DNA of 64,000 nucleotides, from assembly GCA_030762935.1 (NCBI GenBank), contig CM060892.1:89393827-89457826 (forward strand), in the 5' to 3' direction. Source of the DNA: Hymenopus coronatus (Eukaryota > Arthropoda > Insecta > Mantodea > Hymenopodidae). The position numbers and the translations under genes were made by a program. The notes under the pieces were generated by a model. It ran no database searches and was not told the origin of the DNA. It saw only the letters and a program-made list of their open reading frames with translations. Positions 1-12,557 of the stretch are shown here, piece by piece; position 1 is the stretch's first letter, and each line of letters opens with the position of its first letter.

Positions 1-39
1 GGTGGAACAAATCAGATCTTACAGTTATAATATTATTAT

Positions 40-345
40 AATGTAACTCAATGGCAGTCCCCAAGAGATCTTGGCCTACCGCCCGGCCGCTGCATTCTCA
101 TCTCGGCCCGAAAGCGTGCATTGCTGGAGGATGATACGTGAATCACCTCGAGTCCCTCCCGGCCGGTTAATGCAACCTTCTCGATCTGGAGCCGCTACTT
201 CTCAATCAAGAACCTCCTCAATTGGCCCTCCAGGGACCTCACGAGGCTGAGTGCGTGGGAAAATTCTCCACGCCGGTATCGGTAACCGAACTCAGGTCTC
301 CCGCGTGGCAGCCTCGCTACCACCGCACTAAAGAGACCACCAATA
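40..345 (-). repeat. tRNA-headed SINE, GC-rich body
   Basis: A GC-rich block in AT-rich surroundings. Read on the minus strand from 345 it begins with a tRNA-like head: an A-box-like TAGTGCGGTGG followed by a B-box-like GAGTTCGGTTACC. A GC-rich body follows and runs into AT-rich flank near position 40. This is the pol III promoter layout of a tRNA-derived SINE. I see no second copy in the window, so the family assignment rests on the head alone. Confidence 0.5.
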
Positions 346-2216
346 TTATTGTGATATACATATATTAAAGAGAAGATATAAATTTTTATACATTTTTTCA
401 AACCAAAGCCCACTCGTAAAATCTTAACTTTCTAAGACGGACCTAATCTGTTTTATTTCGCAATGAACATTTCCGCCATTTTTGTGTGAAAAGTAACACG
501 CGGACGGATGCACACAAGTACATATAATATGCGTTGCATTTGCTGTGTTCACCATCATTTATTTTTATATGGTTCTACAAACTATTCTTACGAAAGCATA
601 TATTTTTACTTTATGCCAATTCTCTACAGTAATGATGTTACTACACAAGGGTGAAATTCTTAAAAATGGTCTCTATATGTTGGCGTTGATATTTTATAAT
701 CTTTCATGATATTACGAGAAGTAAACGAATATCAGCATCAATTAAAATGTAATGCGACACTTTCAAATGGCTTTCTAAGATCAATGAAGTATTTTGGAAA
801 AGATTATTCCTCTGTCATCATGTGGACGACGAGGCGAACTCGCGAGCTAGAAATTGCTTGATCAAGAAACCTTTGTAGAAGTAGTCCAATATATGCCAAC
901 ATGACGTATGGAACTTGAGCTTCAATTTATTTTTCTATCTATTAATGATAAACATTTATAGGGATGGTTTTATTACAATCTGCTTTTATATTCAATGGAA
1001 ATCGGGGTATAAAGCAGGTTTAAATGGTAGTCAAATCTCTTAACACATTTTTCAACCATTAGTATGCATTTTTTTGTTCTATTTATTTCACATTAATCAA
1101 AAATTCTTTTGTAGCTTTGTAATATTTTCTTGTAGATATATTGGGAAAGTAGGAATACACTAGGTTTAAGCAATATGTAACTTATAAGAGTTGGTTGCTA
1201 CATTATAGCATAACATAGCTAGGATACCATTCCAAAAATATGTCTTCCCATCTGAGAAAAGTTCAAGTACTGGAAAATTCAAATTCCTTGATCAATGTAT
1301 CCCATCATGCCTAAAAGGGATACTGCGGATGAAACTGGAAAATGTTGGCAATTCAATTGTTCTGATTCTTCATTACATATTATAAATTTGTCAAATAACT
1401 GGTTAAGAACTTCAAAATATGCTTAAGTCTCATTTATTTTCTCAAACGAACCATTGAATCCCCTTTATATATCTAAATACTTCCAAATAACGTCAAATTA
1501 TGGAAATGCCCCATTCACAGTGAGATATAAGCGCAGACGTAACCTAAGCGCAAGACTTTGGACCCATCCTATTCAATGTAAGCATTCACATAAGTTACGC
1601 AACGCAAGTATGAAGTTTGAAGTTTTCAAACTCTTGAATTAGTTGTAGGAACATATAGAGAGAGAATTCTGCATTCTTTCTGCTAAGCTTGCAGTTCAAC
1701 AGCAGACGATCGCAATGCGAAATTTTACCGAGCTTGCTACACATACATGCTGCTCTCCCATTTGGTCATGACCGTGCAGGACCGTATCTTCGATGAAGAT
1801 AGATCTTTAAAATGATTTTAACATCATTTGTTATTTTGTAGGCTATGGAAGTGTAGCGACATGACGCATACGGATACGACTACTTCTCTTTTGCAAATGG
1901 AGAGCAACCATAGACAAAATTTCGGTTAACTGTGCTGGTTTCAGTCATGTCCTTGTCTTGTTTCTCTAAAAGGCTATGACAATGTTGTGAAGAATCCTCC
2001 TTTGATTTAATGCCTGTATCCATCATGTGCGTCTCGATTTCTTGGCTCTCACAAATCGCAAGGCGTAAAGGGATAATACACATTGCATTAAATGTGCGGA
2101 TTTATCGCCTTCAGTAGTCTCCATGCTTACATTTTCTCAATGTTTTGGTCAAACAATTTTATTGTTGTGATGTCACTGACGCGAGCGTAAGTAGTATCTT
2201 AGTTTTATAACTTATT
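346..2216. other. AT-rich intergenic stretch, nothing recognised
   Basis: Unique-looking AT-rich sequence with only short chance reading frames. No repeat family found elsewhere in the window, no codon bias and no RNA gene seen. Confidence 0.5.
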
Positions 2217-2218
2217 TA

Positions 2219-3474
2219 CGGGGCTGATAAGTCCCCGGCCTCATACAGATATGGTGCTACTAGGCCATTTAGAAGGTAGTGTTGTATAGCGTAGCTCTAG
2301 ACTTGCTTGTATCCATAGTTGCAGGTCAATAGCTTTACTTGTTTACTTTTCCAATGACAGCATTGTAAACAAGACAATTTTAGAGTTTTCTCGAACATGG
2401 AGGATTTGGAAAAACGAGCAGTGATTAAATATTTCCATTTGAAAGGATTAACGCCTAAAGAAATAAAGGAGGAAATGGATAGTACATTGAAAGACTTTGC
2501 TCCTTCACATTCGATGATTAAAAGGTGGGTTGCAGAGTTTAAAATGGGACGTACAAGCACTAGTGATGAGCCTCGCTCTGGACGCTGTGTAGAAGTGACA
2601 ACTCCAGAGATCATTGAAAAAAGTCATCGTTTAGTACTGGAAGACCGGAGATTAAAGCTGTTTGAGATAGCAGAGGCTGTAAACATATCAAAAGAACGTG
2701 CAACTAATATTTTAAATGTTGTTTTGCGTTTTCAGAAGGTCGGTGCAAGATGAGTGCCGCTTGACGCCTGATCAAAAGTTGCAAAGGATAACTGTTTCTT
2801 AAGAATGTGAAGCTCTACCGTAAAAATCTCAGTGAATTTTTGAGACGGGTTATTACCATGGATGAAACTTGGATACATTCCGGAAATAAATCAGTCAAAA
2901 CAAGGGATTGCACCAGGTGAACCAGCCCCAAAAAAGGCAAAGTAAATTTTGTCAGCTAACAAGGTTATGGCGAGTTTTTTCAGGGATGCACAGGAAATTA
3001 TTTTTATTGATTACTTGAAGTAGGCTAAAAGTATCGCTGGTGAATACTACGCAAACTTACTGCAACGTTTGAGTGTTGAGGTGAAAAGAAAATACCTAAA
3101 AAATATGCTATCATCACGACAATGCTCCGGCCCATCGTTCAGTCATTGCAGTGGGGAAAATGTGCGAATTAAAGTTCGAACTCCTTGACCATCCACCCTA
3201 TTTGCCAGATGTAGCACCCAGTGACTACCATCTGTTCCCAAACCTCAAAAGATGTCTTGGAGGACGAAGACTTTACAGCAACGAAGAGGTCATTGTTGCA
3301 GTAAACAGCTATTTTGTGGGCCTTAATAAATAGCACTAAAGAGCTGTTTTAATTAAATTAGAACATCGATATGACAAATGTACTAGACTTTTTAGAGATT
3401 ATGTTGAGAAATAAATATTTTTTTTTTTAAAAAAGCTGTTTTCATTGAGAGCACCGGGACTTATCGGCTGATCC
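2219..3474 (+). mobile_element. mariner element, irritans-like, inactive
   Basis: About 1.26 kb with imperfect terminal inverted repeats at 2219-2240 and 3451-3474 that share the core GATAAGTCCC. TA dinucleotides stand on both sides (2217-2218 and 3475-3476), as expected for a Tc1/mariner target duplication. The GGCTGATAAGTCCC-type end is that of irritans-subfamily mariners such as Himar1. The interior holds a broken transposase reading frame. Length matches a full mariner (about 1.3 kb), so this is a complete but decayed insertion. Confidence 0.85.
2397..3414 (+). pseudogene. mariner transposase (decayed)
   Basis: Start ATG at 2397. The first 110 or so codons are open and give the paired HTH region, with LKGLTPKEIKEEM, then GRTSTSDEPRSGR and EIAEAVNISKERATNIL. 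The frame then breaks near 2750 and several stops and frame changes follow. The catalytic motifs are still legible in other frames: ITMDETWIHS (about 2850-2880), HDNAPAHRS (about 3115-3140), and LPDVAPSDYHLF (about 3205-3235). The spacing between the second and third aspartates is 34 residues, the mariner D34D signature. The C-terminal LEHRYDKC and DYVEK end at a stop at 3412. Full-length family size, but not translatable. Confidence 0.9.
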
Positions 3475-3476
3475 TA

Positions 3477-5300
3477 GTATTTATAAAACACCGAGTGAAT
3501 GTTCTAATATGATATTGTTGGTCGTGTTGTTCGAATTTGAAACGCGGTGTAGTTGGAAGAATTTCGCATTACTTTACGGATCTAGAAACCCGTACCAATT
3601 TCTTGCGTTATGCTAACGACCGCATTGTGAAAGTCTTCCCTCGCGCTTGCACATGTCCTGGGTTACTCTGCGCTTGCATCTCATGTTAATGTAGTTTATG
3701 GAAATAACACATAAATAGATTGGGCATAAGGGAATATGTTTGTGTTTAACTAGCCCTTAACCTTGTCTGATCTGTCTTTTAAACTCAGCGGCTAATAAAA
3801 TAATAACCCAATAACACTATAATACAGAGAATACTCATCACACTTCAGCCCAGAAACGAATAGAAGAATGCCCATAGGAAACAAACAGGGCATTTGTAAT
3901 TTCCCGATTATTCTACTTATTAGTTTTCATTAGTCTATGACATGCATACAATCATCTTATTTCAGTAACATTGTTGAAGTGTTTATTCAAAATGGCATCC
4001 TTCAGCATCCTGCCAAAGAATATACCTAATAAATTCCCTACAAAGTTGTCGGCATGAATGTATTTTGATATAGACAAGTATCATACATAAATGTTCGCTC
4101 TTGTGGAGTAAATCTTTCAGCGGGCATTTTATATATCGCACCTACTGAAATATGTTTTTGTATAATATATCAATTAATTGATCTTAAAAGTCGGTGCCTT
4201 TGTACATTCCTTATACTAAAAAGGGAAAAAGTCCCCTCCCTCAACATTATCCTTTTTCATGCTCTACCCATCCCTCGTCAATTCGATGGTTGTGGGAAAT
4301 CTTAGTGTAGGACTTGATATCGCATTGATACTCCCTTGGGTTTATTGATGACCAAGTGATGGCAAGGGCAATGGGGGCTGCCATCTCATGGCCTCTAGTC
4401 AGGGCAATTATGAAATAGTACTTCCTCTATTTCTGATGTGGTTATACCGCTACTATTCGGTGCCAATGTTCAAGTAAAAACAGGATGTATCACGAGCAGA
4501 ATGGGAATGGATATGAGAGGTCATGGAATCCACGACACTATCTCAAAAAGCATATAATAATTATTAAACAAGTTATAATTCCATCCCGTTTACAAGAGCA
4601 TGCCAGAGTACATTTATATAATACTTAATTAAAACTGTGTCAACCTATGGCGGTGAAGCATGAACATTAGGAAAGTCCAAATCATCATTTTCAGAATAAT
4701 GTATTGCTAAAAATAATCTTGTTCTAATGTCATTATTTTCACAATGTTCGAAGGGTTAATTTAAACCTCTGCCCACATGAAAGCATAATAGCAACTGAGA
4801 TTCATGTGAACAAAGGCTACATCAGATGAGATCGCCAAAGGAACACAAACTGCAAACTACGCCGTTGGTAGAATAGATCTAAAATATCAACTAAATTGGA
4901 AACACCGTGTTGAAAGAATCAGTTTAGATCACACCCCAAAAATGTAGTTTATAAGTACATTTACTGCATACCAAGAGAACTAAGCTCTTGACCGTCCTGT
5001 GAAACGCGGGAAGTAAAATTGTCAGCAGGTTCGTATAACAGGCCTCCACAAGCCACTTGCACGGATGATTAAAGCATAGATAGCATATATGCACTTTAAA
5101 ATTAATTTAAATGTCGTACACAAGAAAACTCACCATCTTAAACTTCAAATTGCGGGTAATAAGAACACGCGCACTTAGTTTACACTAAGTATTGACCGGA
5201 AATATATGGTCCGTATTGAAAGCAAATTAGGCAACTAGCATGCCACCGTTTATCTCGCTTTCTTGTTAAAGCGTGACTTGACACTTTCTATGAAAGACAA
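3477..5300. other. intergenic, nothing recognised
   Basis: AT-rich sequence. A slightly GC-richer patch at about 4220-4560 has no reading frame or repeat match that I recognise. Confidence 0.4.
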
Positions 5301-5304
5301 TCTA

Positions 5305-5535
5305 TCAATCATCGTCACGTGTGGCCACGTGGTTAGACCTCTCGCCTCTCACCTACACTGCTCGAGTTCGATCTCAAATAAGATGCTAGATTTGTTGTGG
5401 ACAAAGCGACGCAGGGGCGGGTTTTCTCCGGATTCCCCCATCGCATTCCACCGGTGCTCCATCTCCATTCCATGTATCACAGTGTCATCGCCTGCGGTGT
5501 CATTTGTTGTAAAATCGTCACGTGATCACTTGTGC
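5305..5535 (+). repeat. SINE-1, short-tail form
   Basis: tRNA-derived head with A-box-like TGGCCACGTGGTTAGACC and B-box-like GAGTTCGATCTC. The family core follows (GGATTTGTGGTGGAC-like, then CGGGTTTTCTCCGG). The tail contains CATTCCATGTATCAC, CGCCTGCGGTG and TAGTAAAAGCG-like segments. The same head, core and tail recur near 13295 and 16805. Open frames across it are by-products of the GC-rich SINE body. Confidence 0.75.
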
Positions 5536-5948
5536 TCCTATCATCAAGAAATCTAACGACAACAAGGCTTAATAATTCCTTCGGCCTATATCAATGTGTC
5601 GATTGTGGATTGATTCTCTTAATGTACATTGCATACAGTGAGAGTTACAGAATTTGTCTGCTTCATGCGGTCGACAGCTTGTATTCCTGTTTAGATACTC
5701 GATACTATGTAGTTCGTACTTGGGCGCTAGTTTTGCGGGATAGCGTGGGCCGGGGGCAAGAAGAGACAACTCGACAGCTGGTCTCTCCGCAGTGTTCACA
5801 ACCTATTAAAGTTGCTTTCTTTGAGGTTCTTAGTCATTGTGGTGAATAAATTATCTATTTTAACGCTAACTACCTGAATTGTTAAATGATAACCGCGCAG
5901 GTACATGCGTAAATTCTCGGATCTACAGTCAGATATACATACAGTAGA
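5536..5948. other. GC-richer unassigned segment
   Basis: Directly follows the SINE-1 tail and is GC-richer than its flanks (about 5600-5850), with an ATTAAA near 5806. One 105-codon frame crosses it but an overlapping minus-strand frame is also open and neither resembles a known family. Could be a fragment of a solo LTR or SINE; no terminal repeats found. Confidence 0.25.
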
Positions 5949-6852
5949 GGCATTAATTCTGTACAATTTTTTGCAAAATTAGCTTTCAATTTTGAATATG
6001 GCATTCAACTCACATTTATCCTCATTCTTATTTGATAAATTATAGCAGGAAGTATTATCATAATACAGTATAGAACCTTTCACCATTAACTGGAACTAAT
6101 TTGACACTTAAAGGGTTACTTTGACCTAACTTTGGGAACTATATATATTTTTATAAATATATATATTATTTTATATTATATCCAATATGAAAATCACAAT
6201 TGTTGCTCTAATATTACACACAGGAATTGAATTTGGGAAATCTTTTAATTTTAAGCTTAATACATTTAAATACCACAAACACCATAAATATCGTAATCTT
6301 AAAAATACGTATTACCCCAATTTTGAGCCCCCTATTATATGATAGTAATAATGTATTATATTTCTTATTGAATGCACAACAAAATGAAAAGTATTTTTGG
6401 TGATTATACTTTTTATATTATACCGTATCCAAAATGAAATATAACGAATTGTTACTATCACATAATACGGAGGTCCAAAATTGGGGAAATATGGTATTTT
6501 TAAGATTCTAGAGTTCATGGTGTTGAACGTTATAATCCAAAATGTGATACATTTCTGAAATTATTGAGCTCCTTTGTATAATATGAAAGTATTAATTCCA
6601 ATTTTCACATTGGATACAATATAAAATAAAATATATATTACGTATACTGATAAAATTATATACTTTTCAAAGTTGGGCCGAAGCAATTCATTATGGATCA
6701 AATTAGCTCCTGTTTATGGCAAAAGGTCAATACTGTATTATGGTAACACTTTCTGAGTATAATTTATCAGATAAAATTAATCCTGAATGAAAACTGAATG
6801 AAACATTCAACATTGAAAGCTAATTTAACAAAAAAACTCCAGAATTAATGGC
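5949..6852. repeat. 904-bp AT-rich inverted repeat (foldback/MITE-like)
   Basis: The two halves are reverse complements of each other with moderate divergence, pivoting near 6400. Matching landmarks on both arms are GGCATTAATTCTG, AAATTAGCTTTCAAT, CATAATACAGTAT, AGCTAATTTGA or its variant, CCAACTTTG, ATCCAATRTGAAAAT, and CCCCAATTTTG. Arms are about 450 bp each with almost no spacer. It carries no transposase. This is the form of a foldback element or a very large palindromic MITE. Its target duplication is not clear by eye. Confidence 0.8.
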
Positions 6853-7635
6853 ACTTGTATTATATATATTTAATATCGATGAAGGACACACAACTTTCAC
6901 TACTGTAGAGGAATTTTTCTCCACCATTTTATTGTGATATTAATGTGCTGATTACAGTTCAGCAGATCTTCCGAGTAATACTTTGTAATACCTCACTTTG
7001 TAGCCTAAAGAGACTGGCTTTATTGAAATAAGATTCTAGACGTTATATTTAACAAACGTTAACGTTATAAAATCTTTATGCTTTCAGCAGGAGCGAAAAT
7101 ACAGTTGAGTTCAGAATTACCAGAGGCTTTGACCAGCTCACTCTGACGGACTGCAGCGAGACTACCAAAGGGAAGGTTCAAAGTTACGAGTCAAAAAAGG
7201 GTGATTTCTAAAAGTGAAGATAATTCTTACAGTTAAAATATTGTTCATCGATCAATATATGAGATGAGTCACCTGCCCCTATGTATCCCGCTGTATATGG
7301 TCGAAAGCTGAAAACATTGGCTCTTTACTCGAACAAAAGTGTATTAAAGTTAAACCCTTCTGTTAAGCTTATTCGTTATTATGTGCAACCAGCATTAAAT
7401 ATTAAAGGTTAAAAGTCGCGAAAAGCTTAAAATGGACGGCCTTTCCTGGATGTAAGATAGTGATTCATACAGAAACATTTATTGCTGAAGAGCCACTTTG
7501 GAAACCCAGCTTCTGACGAATGGATTACCCAGTACAACGTTTTTACAGTTATATTTCAAATAATCACAATTCCAAGATCTCTTAGTGATAAAAAACACAG
7601 ATTCCAATTTCTCTTACACACGGCTTGTAAAAAAA
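6853..7635. other. intergenic, nothing recognised
   Basis: AT-rich sequence between the foldback repeat and the first HP copy. No motif or repeat seen. Confidence 0.4.
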
Positions 7636-8489
7636 TATGATGTGTTCCATTCACATGACTTTTTCTACATCTCTGCAACAAATTTTAGTTAAAAAGCTTA
7701 TGCTTCTATTTACTTCATGCTAATCGAGAAACATTAGCAGAAATAGTCTTATTATTTGCTTCCTTGTAAGTAGAAGCGAAATGAGGGAGTACCATAGGTT
7801 AAAATATCCAAAAGCTGGATGCTATGTAACTGAAGTTCCTTTGTTTGTATGGACAGGTGTTAACAAATTCCTGTATGAGAAAAGTATGTTTTTCAAAGCA
7901 GAAACGAAACACAAAGAATATCTTAAAAATTATCAACTCCACGAAAAAATGTATTAGACATAAATTGTGTGTTTTATCGCGAGCTCCATTTTCTGTAGTG
8001 AGTTTTTGTCCATCTCTTACGGTTTAGGAGCTATGCACAATTCCGTAAAATTCATCCAGAATAAAGTAGTCTTCAGAGGCTATTCCCAGAAAATTCAAGA
8101 TATGCATTTTATTTGTCAGGTAAATATCTTTAATATATGATATTTTAATCAAAGTCATTAGCCATTTTCAAGATAATCAAAATTTTCGAAATTTTTTCCA
8201 TGTAAAGGGTAGTTTGGGGTGTGGGGATTTTCTTGAAGATCTTCGTGTCGCATCCTTGGAAGATACCAAACTTAAATACCAAGTTTGGGCTTTAACGGTC
8301 CTTTCGTTTTTGCTCTATGCTGCCCACAGACACACACACACACACACACGGACATTTTTCTTAAAATACTATTTTTGGGATTCAGGGAGTCTCAAAACAT
8401 GTATTTCCGGAGAAATTTCGGTATCAAATTTTTGGGTACAATACAATACCTTCTCTATACACTATATACATAGTTCGTATAGAAAAAGT
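7636..8489 (+). repeat. HP repeat, full copy
   Basis: Defines the HP family in this window. The 5' end has ATGATGTG then a CATTCACATGACTTT segment. In order follow CTTCCTTGTAAGTAGAAG-like and TATGGACAGG-like segments, the internal hairpin CCAAACTT/AAGTTTGG (about 8266-8288), a (CA)n tract at 8330-8349, and a 3' palindrome near 8453-8480 ending in AAAAAGT plus an A-tract. Frames inside it recur in other copies because of shared DNA, not obvious coding constraint. Confidence 0.85.
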
Positions 8490-8598
8490 AAAAAAACTTT
8501 AGATTCAAGGATTCGAATCTATTATTCAGATTTTTGTTTCTGCTTACTTTAAATTTTGTATTTTGTTGTATATTTTTTTTTTAATTTCCTGTTGCTCA

Positions 8599-8627
8599 CT
8601 TTCTTTCTTTCTTTCTTTCTTTTTTTA
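8599..8627. repeat. (CTTT)n microsatellite
   Basis: About six tandem CTTT units next to a T-run, a short distance right of the HP copy. Confidence 0.8.
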
Positions 8628-8639
8628 CTCTCCTTTTAT

Positions 8640-9060
8640 GTAGGACTTATACCTCCCAGAACTCAAGCCAGCGTCTGGGGTCAGATGCCTGTGGAAGAGC
8701 AAAAACTCTGGATCAGAGGGAGGCCAATGTGGGCAATCAGCAGATACTTGGTATGAAAGCGAGGAAGTGAATCATATGAATGACGGTGAAATGAATGAAA
8801 GGGAAGAAGTGAAAATTATATACTCGATTTGATTATTGTTTTAATAGTGTCATTCTCCATGAACGTTTAATTATCACTCCTACCTTAATTTGAGTGTTGT
8901 TAAGTTGTCAAAGGTTTAAAGATCAATTATTGGAATGAATGATGTGGGAAACCAGAGAATCCGGAGAAAATTTGCATAGACGCCGCTTTGTCCAGCACAT
9001 ATCCCACATGCGGATGCAGATCTTTCTTATTCTTTTAGGCTAGAGCTTGTAGGAGCGGTA
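8640..9060 (-). repeat. SINE-1, degraded long-tail copy
   Basis: Read on the minus strand, 8940-9015 matches the SINE-1 core: CCCACATG..., ATATGTGCTGGACAAAGCGGCG and a TCTCCGGATTCTCTGG segment. Further left, 8750-8800 retains the tail region with AAGTGAATCATATGAATG against AAGTGGATGATATGAAAT in the copy at 20040. The middle (about 8810-8925) looks unrelated and may be a later insertion. Confidence 0.4.
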
Positions 9061-9637
9061 GGGCTGCCGCTTGATACAGGAACCGGTCTTTCGCCTTCTT
9101 TCCCACCTGCTGACCGAAAAAAATGCGGATAGACCATACGAGAATTCAATGAGATAATTGTGTGTTGATTTAGCTTCTGATTCGTGTACTATACCATAAC
9201 TAACGTAATAAATTGTTTTGTTTATTTAACTTTCTTTCTTTCTGGCGTATGTCGAAATATTAAACCAGTTCTTGTAATCAGCTGTATTTAATAAATCTAT
9301 AACTTATATTTCATTTATTCTACTAATGTAAAGTACGTTTCCCTAAGGTCACGGAGAAAATGAAAACGCAGGCGACATGTTCAACACAGAAATAAATGCT
9401 CAAAATGACGGCCCTTCTCATTAATGCACATTTGAGTTCATCACTAAAGAGACATTTTTAACTGGTATACTCGCAACATGCCCGGCGTAATCTGCCTTAA
9501 TTTAGGAGCATCCGTATATGGTTTGGGCTGTGTAGTTCTTGAGTGTGGATCTAATCGTTAAAATAACTTCACAGAAACCAATGAGGACGGTGATTTAAAA
9601 CACCACGTATAGATAGAGACTTTTCACCAATCCATTT

Positions 9638-10369
9638 ACTTTCTCTGCACGTACTATGTACACATTCCATACCGAGATTTCACCGAAGATACACGTTTTG
9701 GGTCCCCTGAAACCAAGAAAAGCATTTTTGGAAAAAGTTCAGTGTGTGCGTGTGTCTGTCTTTGGACAGCATAGCTCAAAAACGAAAAGACCGTTTAATA
9801 CCGAACTTGGAATTTAAGTTTGGTATCTTGCAAGGATGTTACACGAAGATTTTCAAGGAAATCCCGCCACCCCCAACTACCCTTTACATGGAAATGTTTT
9901 CGTAAATATTGATTTTCCCAAAAGTTGCTCTAACATATTGATTAAAATACCGTATATTAAAGGCATTTACCTAATAAATAATATGTATATCTTGAATTTT
10001 CTGCGAACAACTATAGAGCACATTAAAACCCACAATTTATGTTATATACATTTTTTCGAGGAGTTGATCGTTTTTTCGATGTTCCTTTTTTCGGTTTCAA
10101 CTTTGAAAAACTTCTAGTTTTCTCATACAGGAATTTATCAACTCGTGTCTAATCAAACAAAGGAACTTCAGTGACATTGCAACCAGCTTTTGACTTCATT
10201 TTAACCTATGATATTCCAATATTTCGCTTCCACTTACAAAGAAGCAAGTGATAAGACTATTTCTGCTGATTTTTTACTTGATTAGCATTGAATAAATAGA
10301 AAAATAAGTTTTTTAACAATTATTTGTTAAAACGAAGTAGAGAAAGTCATGTGAATGGAATACATCGGA
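9638..10369 (-). repeat. HP repeat, full copy
   Basis: Minus orientation: 3' terminus at 9638 (ACTTTCTCTGCACGTAC...), TG-rich stretch at about 9745-9765, and the AGCTCAAAAACGAAAAG segment. The conserved TAAAGGCATTTACCTAATAAATA-like interval follows, then the 5' end TAGAGAAAGTCATGTG and CATCGGA at 10369. The terminal hairpin is degenerate here. Confidence 0.85.
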
Positions 10370-11615
10370 TTATTTTCGGATGTTGTATGCAAGTTATATA
10401 ATAAATCAGTGACCATATTGCTGTATCTTTATCCTGCTGGAATCACATGCTCGTTGTCTTTAAAGCGACACTTCTAGCAGCAATGACAGCTCTGTTATTG
10501 ACGCTGCTGCGGCTGAGCGTTTGCATGCTGAGGGTGTGTTGTCGAGAACTCGCCCTTGCTAGGCTTAACCACACTATAACAAAATTATGGGGTTTGCAGG
10601 GTGGAGGGTGAGAATGAGGCAGAGTGGCAAGATTTACTCTTCAATGATTTCCAGTCATAGTGCAATGGCCCTTTTGCACCGCTGGTGCAAGGTTATTTCA
10701 AAGTTTATCTTGGGATTTCTATTGCAATTTTGATGTCCAAGCTATTTCTGTAACAAATTTATAGGAGTCAGCCTTAATTTCCGGTGGAATTGTCCGTTGT
10801 TACCGTATATGCCTTCAAGCCATGCACGGAAGCCGGTGACGCCTGAAGAGGTGTATTCTAGAGTTGTATTTCCCACGATATCTAAGAGAGCACTCAAATA
10901 GCGTGTTAAACTGTCGTAAAATTTTGCAGCCCGGCGCCTAATCTCGACTCAATGTATGGAAGACCCGAAGCTTCATGTGGGAAAGGGCGAGGTATAAAAT
11001 AGATGGCATACCCCAGACCTCTCAGGCATAGGATGGGAACTATGAAGTTTGCAAAAGGCGCAAATTCAAGGAAGCAGGCATCGTGGACCTCAGTATGGGG
11101 TTCAAAGAAGCCGTAGTGCCAGTGACACGATGCGACAAGTCTCTGATGCGCTCCTCGAAAGATAGGCCCCTTATCGAGCTTCACTCCTACTCTTCTTGCA
11201 GAAACTGAAGGTAGCATGATCAAATGGGGTTGGCTTAAAAAATGCGATCCGCTTAGCTAACCACTGAATATTCCACACCAGACATTGAAAACTAATGCAT
11301 CTGAAATGCAGTTTCTCTTAGCCAGTAAGCATTTTATATCCTCCAATAATGCCTATTATAGCATTTAACAGTTCCTTGCTTTGGAATACGGAAATAATTG
11401 GGCTTACCTAAAGAGAAAGCCAAATATAGTTGTTGCCGCTTTTCGTGGTTCAATCACTGTACTTCGCTATCACATCTACAAAATGCAATAATGAAATGGC
11501 TCAATGACGTATCGTTTACTTAAAGTATAATTTTAATCATCTTCATGATCTAATTTGTTTCATAAAAGGTATATTTGTGGGGGATTTAGTTGAGGTGATC
11601 TTTCCAATGTGACAC
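10370..11615. other. intergenic; GC-richer patch at 10800-11220
   Basis: Sequence from 10800 to 11220 approaches 50% GC, with one 105-codon minus-strand frame and a TATAAAATA string at 10994. I recognise no domain or repeat. It may be a decayed exon or transposon remnant. Confidence 0.3.
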
Positions 11616-11619
11616 CCGG

Positions 11620-11679
11620 TGATATATACATATATATCCCTCTATCTCTCTCTATATCTATATATCTATATCTATAGGG
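11620..11679. repeat. TA/TC-rich simple repeat
   Basis: Interrupted runs of ATATA, CTCTCT and TATATC units. Confidence 0.75.
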
Positions 11680-12250
11680 TGTTAATGAACTATGCCGAAA
11701 TAATTTGCACGATTGTGCACGTGACTGATATAAGTAATTTGAGATCGGCGATGCATGGTCCCCGGATAAACTCAAGGCAAGCTACATAGCGTTAAACGTG
11801 TGGGTATCAGGTGCTGATAAGTCGGTGTTAAAGCAAAGCAAATTGAAAAAATGGCTTAGAATGTCTTTAAAACTGATACCAGAGTATAGAAATATCGATT
11901 TTTGCAGCTCGTTACTAGCGTTCTCAAGATTTAATGTCGCAAAAAGCTGTACAATTTAGAGCTAATCACTTGGTAATGCAACACTGAGCATTCATTAACT
12001 ACGTTATTGAGCTATGCAGTCTGCTCTGGAGGCGTTTTTTCAACTGCTCTGGTGGCTTAATGCATAACGCGGGAAGCTGCGTTAGTTAAAAAACAACATT
12101 AATATGTCATATTAAAATTATTAATAATTTAATACCTCTTTATCCCACAAATAATACCCTTAAATTGATTTTTATTATTCTCATTTTTTTCCATTATATT
12201 AATTCTATTCCTAAAGGTCACGAGTTCGATTCCTGTTATAGAGAAAATAT
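11680..12250. other. AT-rich intergenic, nothing recognised
   Basis: No coding or repeat signal. A GCTGATAAGTC string near 11813 resembles a mariner terminal core but stands alone. Confidence 0.35.
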
Positions 12251-12269
12251 TTATTATTATTACTATTAC

Positions 12270-12318
<49 letters not shown>
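12251..12318. repeat. (ATT)n microsatellite
   Basis: About 22 trinucleotide units with two early ACT interruptions. The tyrosine run in the overlapping frame is an artefact of this array. Confidence 0.95.
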
Positions 12319-12320
<2 letters not shown>

Positions 12321-12522
12321 TTCCAGACGAAGAACCGCGTTACGTGGCGTACTGGCACTTAAAACATACAGCCGTTACTTCGAAATGTCAATAAACAGGC
12401 CATAAGTCTCCTATCTCAAATATCTTATTTAAGTAATCTACATATTCTGTGAACATATTTCGGTATAGTTCATTAACAGCCTGTGAATATAAACAAGCAA
12501 TAACAGTTCCCTCTAATCACCG

Positions 12523-12524
<2 letters not shown>

Positions 12525-12554
<30 letters not shown>
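12525..12554. repeat. (TA)n microsatellite
   Basis: About 15 uninterrupted TA units. Confidence 0.95.

Positions 12555-12557
<3 letters not shown>

Noticed and set aside
5532..5849. Solo LTR
   Set aside because: Composition and an ATTAAA signal were suggestive, but no TG...CA ends with a target duplication could be found.
10906..11223. 105-codon minus-strand gene
   Set aside because: GC content is suggestive but no domain, splice pattern or homology recognised; kept only as an unassigned patch.
11805..11830. Another mariner terminal repeat (GCTGATAAGTC)
   Set aside because: No partner repeat, no TA-bounded element and no transposase sequence nearby.
12165..12362. Polytyrosine protein
   Set aside because: It is the translation of an (ATT)n microsatellite.
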